Source of the DNA: CAZXCK01 sp964639225
GTDB lineage: Bacteria; Chloroflexota; Anaerolineae; Aggregatilineales; Phototrophicaceae
Assembly: GCA_964639225.1 (NCBI GenBank)
Contig: CAZXCK010000033.1
Location: forward strand, 1 to 32,727
Length of the DNA stretch: 32,727 nucleotides
Reading direction: 5' to 3'
A model generated the notes under the pieces. It did not search any database. It worked only from the letters and a program-made list of their open reading frames with translations, and had not been told where the DNA came from. How positions within the stretch are numbered: the first letter of the stretch is position 1; every line of letters starts with the position of its first letter. The translations under genes and the position numbers were made by a program. Below are positions 29,655 to 32,727 of this stretch, in pieces.

Positions 29655-31955
29655 GTGCGCATGGATTCTTTAGGCCGGGTGGGGCTGGCTTTACTGATGT
29701 TCTATCTGTCGGTGATGGGCGCGACCTGGAACGGCGTGCTCATGCCGCCGCTGAAGTGGCTCAATCTGGCGCTGATCGCCGGGCTGGCGCTGCTGTGGCT
29801 GCTCGCGCGCCGGCGCGGGCACTGGACCTGGCATCGTAACCCGCTGGATGGGCCGCTGCTGCTGTGGGCGCTGGCATTCGGTGTGGCGCTGCTGGCCAAC
29901 CTGGAGTCCTGGCGGCGCATCGTGATGGGGCTGTGGTATGTGGGGCTTTACGTGGGTGTGTGGTTCGTCCTGGCCGATGCCCTGGCCAACCGCGCCCTGC
30001 GCCGTGAAACGCTCATCGACGGGCTGCTGCTGGGCGGGCTGGCGGTGGTCGCCTTTGGCTATGTGCAGGTCTGGCTGCAAGGGATGCGCTTCAGCGGCTC
30101 GGTGATTGGCAGCGTGATCGGCAACCCCAATTCGCTGGGCGCTTACCTGATTGTGCTGCTGGGCTTCGGGGCCGGGCGCTGGCTGGGGACTCGCAGCTCG
30201 CTGGCCCGGATCGCTCTGGGCATCTACCTGCTGCTGATCGCCGGGCTGCTGCTGCTGACGTTCTCGCGTGGCGCGTGGATTGGCGGCGCTGTGGCGGTCG
30301 CCACGCTGGCCGGGCTGGCTATGGCGAATCGCCACGGATCGCCATGGCGATCGCCACGCGGCTGGTGGCGCGCCCGCACGGCGAGTCTGCGCGCTGGTCT
30401 GGTGGGCGCGGCGCTGGCGCTGATCGCTGGTGGGCTGGCCTTCGCCGTGCTGGTCGCCTGGCCGATCTTCAGCCAGCCGGGCCGCGACCCTGGCCTGCGG
30501 TTCTCGCTGTGGAACGGCGCCGCGCAGATGTTCAGCGAACAGCCCCTCACCGGTCACGGACTGTTCACCTTTGGCCAGCACCTGCCGCGCATCCAGAGCC
30601 AGCCGCCGCGCCAGCCGCACAGCCACGCCCACAACGGCCCGCTGCACATCGCCGCCGAACTCGGCCTGCCCGGACTGCTGGCGCTGGTCGCTTCGGTCGC
30701 CGCTTTGCTGGTTGCCATGCGCTGCAACTGGGACGCCGCGCCGGAACGTCAGCGGCTGACTCTGGCGGGGGCGCTGGCCGCGTCGATAGGTTTTGGCTTT
30801 CATCATCTGGTCGATTTACCGGCTATGATGCCGCTGATCGCGCTGGTGGGTTTGCTGGCGCTGACCGTCGCCACCACGTCACTGGACCCGACTCCGGCGC
30901 GGGCGGGCTGGCGAGAGCAAGCACCGCCGCGACTGGTCGCGCTGCTGCTGGCCGGGCTGCTGGTTTCGGGCGTGTGGAGCGTGTCGATCTACGCCGGTTA
31001 TGACTCCGCCCTGCGCCATGTGCTGGCCGACGGCTCGCCAGGCCGTGACTATCGCGGCGGCGCGGAACGGATGCAGGCCGCCGTCGATGCCGATCCGTCG
31101 CTGGCGCTGTATCACAGCCAGCAGGGCTATCTGTACGCGCTGGCCGCGCTGGAAAACGGCGACGACTCGGCGCTGCCGCTGGCGATTCGCGCTTACGAGC
31201 GCCTGACCGAACTCGAACCGGGTTACGCCGTCGGCTGGGCCAATCTGGGGACGATTTACTGGGTGGCTGGCGAGCAATCCGCCGCGCTGACCGCCTTCGA
31301 GAACGCCGCGCAGGCCGCGCCGGACTCACTGGCGCTGTGGTTTAATCTGGGCCTGCACGCCGAGCAGACCGGCGATGAAGTGCTGGCACGCCGCGCTTAC
31401 GAGCAGGCGCTCGACGACTCGACGCAGCTTTGGCCGGAATGGCAGGCGACTCCCCTGCGCCAGGAGATCGCTGCCGGGCTACCGCTGGACCCGGCCAGTG
31501 AGCTGGTGCTGGCCCTCGCCGGTGACGAGCCGCTGTCGCCCGACGAGGCCGAGCGTCTGTGGCAGGCCGCCGAACTGAACACGAGCCGGGGGCGGGGTTC
31601 GGCGCTGCGTCTGCTGCTGGAGATTCGCGCTGGTATCCCCGGTGATTATGCGGCGCAACTGGCCCAGGTGGAGCGCCAACTGGCGAACAGTGGCCGTCAC
31701 CAGCAGGGCTGGCTGCATCTGGCGCGCGCGGAAGTTGCCCGCCACACCGGCGATGACTCGCTGGCCTCTGTTGAGCTGGCCCGCGCTCGTGATACGCTGG
31801 TCATCGATATCACCGACCAGGATTTTGTCTTCGGCACCAACATCGCCCATTTCCAGTTTCTGCGCTACACGCTGCCGCGCCAGTTCCTGCCCGGTGTGTT
31901 TTACCCGGCGGTGAGCGACGCCGCGCTGCTGTATCTGCTGGTGGCGGAGTCGTGA
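29655..31955 (+). CDS. O-antigen ligase/polymerase family protein with TPR domain
   Basis: Protein of 766 residues. The first 450 or so are polytopic with about eleven hydrophobic helices and a Wzy_C-type core: IGNPNSLGAYLIVLLGFG, LLLLTFSRGAWIGGAV, LWNGAAQMFSEQPLTGHGLFTF and HSHAHNGPLHIAAELGLPGLLAL, including the Arg and His positions typical of WaaL/Wzy ligases. The enzyme would transfer lipid-linked glycan on the outer face of the membrane. The C-terminal 300 residues are soluble, with tetratricopeptide-like repeats (GWANLGTIYWVAGEQSAALTAFENA and LWFNLGLHAEQTGDEVLARRAYEQAL), a common fusion in this family. The start is GTG at 29655 or ATG at 29661; AGGTGA at 29645-29650 allows either. It probably works with the phosphotransferase and glycosyltransferases in the window. 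Confidence 0.9.
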   Translation: MRMDSLGRVGLALLMFYLSVMGATWNGVLMPPLKWLNLALIAGLALLWLLARRRGHWTWHRNPLDGPLLLWALAFGVALLANLESWRRIVMGLWYVGLYVGVWFVLADALANRALRRETLIDGLLLGGLAVVAFGYVQVWLQGMRFSGSVIGSVIGNPNSLGAYLIVLLGFGAGRWLGTRSSLARIALGIYLLLIAGLLLLTFSRGAWIGGAVAVATLAGLAMANRHGSPWRSPRGWWRARTASLRAGLVGAALALIAGGLAFAVLVAWPIFSQPGRDPGLRFSLWNGAAQMFSEQPLTGHGLFTFGQHLPRIQSQPPRQPHSHAHNGPLHIAAELGLPGLLALVASVAALLVAMRCNWDAAPERQRLTLAGALAASIGFGFHHLVDLPAMMPLIALVGLLALTVATTSLDPTPARAGWREQAPPRLVALLLAGLLVSGVWSVSIYAGYDSALRHVLADGSPGRDYRGGAERMQAAVDADPSLALYHSQQGYLYALAALENGDDSALPLAIRAYERLTELEPGYAVGWANLGTIYWVAGEQSAALTAFENAAQAAPDSLALWFNLGLHAEQTGDEVLARRAYEQALDDSTQLWPEWQATPLRQEIAAGLPLDPASELVLALAGDEPLSPDEAERLWQAAELNTSRGRGSALRLLLEIRAGIPGDYAAQLAQVERQLANSGRHQQGWLHLARAEVARHTGDDSLASVELARARDTLVIDITDQDFVFGTNIAHFQFLRYTLPRQFLPGVFYPAVSDAALLYLLVAES

Positions 31956-32008
31956 GTCTGCTGTTCTTTACGTTGGTGGGCCGTCGCAGCGGTTAAAATC
32001 GGGTAATA

Positions 32009-32043
32009 CTCAGCATAGTTTCTGCGGGGGCAGCGCCCCTGCA
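32009..32043. repeat. Second copy of the hairpin repeat unit
   Basis: CTCAGCATA starts the unit at 32009, as at 29439, and the two 35-nt units align without gaps with 30 identical positions. The hairpin is 32023-32031 paired with 32035-32043, loop AGC. Compared with the first copy, the third stem pair is C-G instead of T-A, and the fourth is G-T instead of G-C, so pairing is kept. The remaining four hairpins of the larger array are absent here. It lies in the 137-nt gap between the ligase gene and the last membrane-protein gene. Confidence 0.75.
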
Positions 32044-32092
32044 GGGACTTGTGTGATTTTTGGCGGTTCCAGCGAGGAAGCACAGGCGGCTT

Positions 32093-32727
32093 ATGCGCCA
32101 GTTTACGATACAACGGGTGATGTTCGTCACCCTGTTCGCGCTGATCTTCATCATCGGTATGCGCATCCCGGTCGATACCGATACGTGGTGGCACATCCGC
32201 AGCGGCGAGCACACGCTCAACGAGGGGATGATCCACGAAGACCCGTTCTCGCACAGTATGCAGGGCGAACCCTGGATTAACCATAGCTGGGGCAGCCAGA
32301 TCATTCTGTACGGCGTGTGGCAGATCGCCGGTAACGCCGGGCTGGCGCTGTACACAGCGATCCTGGCGATGGCGGGTATGGCGCTGCTGTATCCCATCTG
32401 CGCCGGGAATGCTTACGTGCGCGCTTTCGCGCTGGCGCTGGGTGCGCTGACGGCATCCGTGTTCTGGTCCGCGCGCCCGCAGATGCTGTCGTTTGTGTTC
32501 AGCGCGCTGGTGCTGCTGATTTTGTACCGCTACAAACGCCAGCGCGTCGATTGGCTGTGGCTGCTGCCACCGGTGATGCTGGTGTGGGGCAATCTGCACG
32601 CCGGTTTTTCGATTGGCTTTATCTTCATGGGTGGCTTCATCGCCGGGGAGATTCTGGGGAACCTGTTTAAGCGCGGGGACTCTCTCAGCGACTCGCTGGT
32701 GCCGCCGCGCGGAATCCGCAAGCTGAT
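32093..32727 (+). CDS. Polytopic membrane protein, GT-C-like, cut by window end
   Basis: Open frame of 211 codons from ATG 32093 with no stop before the right edge; GAGGAA (32074-32079) lies about 13 nt upstream. An alternative TTG at 32060 is less likely. After a first helix (about 8-24) comes the loop motif DTDTWWHIRSGEHTLNEG and HEDPFSHSMQGEPWINHSWGSQ, then helices near 75-95, 105-125, 135-152 and 165-195. The 'D.DtWWHi..G....' followed by 'DPFS....g.pWi.h.W' pattern is typical of a family of GT-C-like bacterial membrane proteins of unassigned function. It follows the O-antigen-ligase gene by 137 nt, which includes one copy of the hairpin repeat. The missing C-terminus prevents a firmer call. 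Confidence 0.8.
   Translation, partial: MRQFTIQRVMFVTLFALIFIIGMRIPVDTDTWWHIRSGEHTLNEGMIHEDPFSHSMQGEPWINHSWGSQIILYGVWQIAGNAGLALYTAILAMAGMALLYPICAGNAYVRAFALALGALTASVFWSARPQMLSFVFSALVLLILYRYKRQRVDWLWLLPPVMLVWGNLHAGFSIGFIFMGGFIAGEILGNLFKRGDSLSDSLVPPRGIRKL

Noticed and set aside
30337..30355. 16-bp palindrome GATCGCCATGGCGATC overlapping the HIP1-like GGCGATCGCC
   Set aside because: A single occurrence inside a coding loop of the ligase gene; no repetition in the window suggests a HIP1-type genome signature.

Overview
The window is one contiguous piece of a high-GC bacterial chromosome with tightly packed intact genes. It most resembles Chloroflexota (Anaerolineae-like). The reasons are a Tad pilus locus with a receiver-CpaE fusion and no secretin, Thr-Pro-Ala-rich linkers behind lipoprotein Cys residues, many TTG/GTG starts, and several GT2 and GT-C-like surface-polysaccharide genes. 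This assignment is inference; no rRNA or universal marker protein is present. I found no tRNA, rRNA, CRISPR array, transposase, integrase or phage gene.

Layout. (1) 1-2693, minus: Lon protease, followed directly by the start of an AlbA_2-type protein that runs off the left edge. (2) 2694-7376, plus: a leader with a promoter and two hairpins, an exported Ig-like-domain protein, a lipoprotein resembling a periplasmic-binding protein, and two GT2 glycosyltransferases with overlapping ends. A perfect 12-bp-stem terminator closes this run. (3) 7443-16953, minus: a nine-gene run reading response regulator, sensor kinase, CpaB, receiver-CpaE, TadA, TadB, TadC, ComF, HPF. It contains the motor and platform of a Tad (type IVc) pilus but no pilin, prepilin peptidase or TadE/F. 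(4) 17230-21410, plus: a division/housekeeping-style cluster pgeF, yggS, yggT, a GT2 enzyme, a DUF167 (YggU) gene, and a lipoprotein with a duplicated Cys-containing module. (5) 21426-24986, minus: a two-gene unit of a coiled-coil zinc-ribbon protein and a membrane-anchored NACHT-like NTPase with HEAT-type repeats. (6) 25150-32727: a surface-polysaccharide region with two GT-C-like membrane proteins, a polyprenyl glycosylphosphotransferase, an O-antigen-ligase/TPR protein and a further membrane protein cut by the right edge.

How the parts fit. The kinase/regulator pair at the head of the Tad run, together with an apparently intact receiver domain on CpaE, suggests phosphorylation control of pilus expression or assembly. 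The glycosyltransferases, phosphotransferase and ligase are consistent with one envelope-polysaccharide pathway. The least explained elements are an array of five consecutive hairpins at 29453-29586, whose first unit recurs at 32009-32043 with a compensatory base-pair change, and the NACHT-like protein, whose P-loop carries Arg in place of Lys. I did not see a clear-cut new defence system or mobile element.
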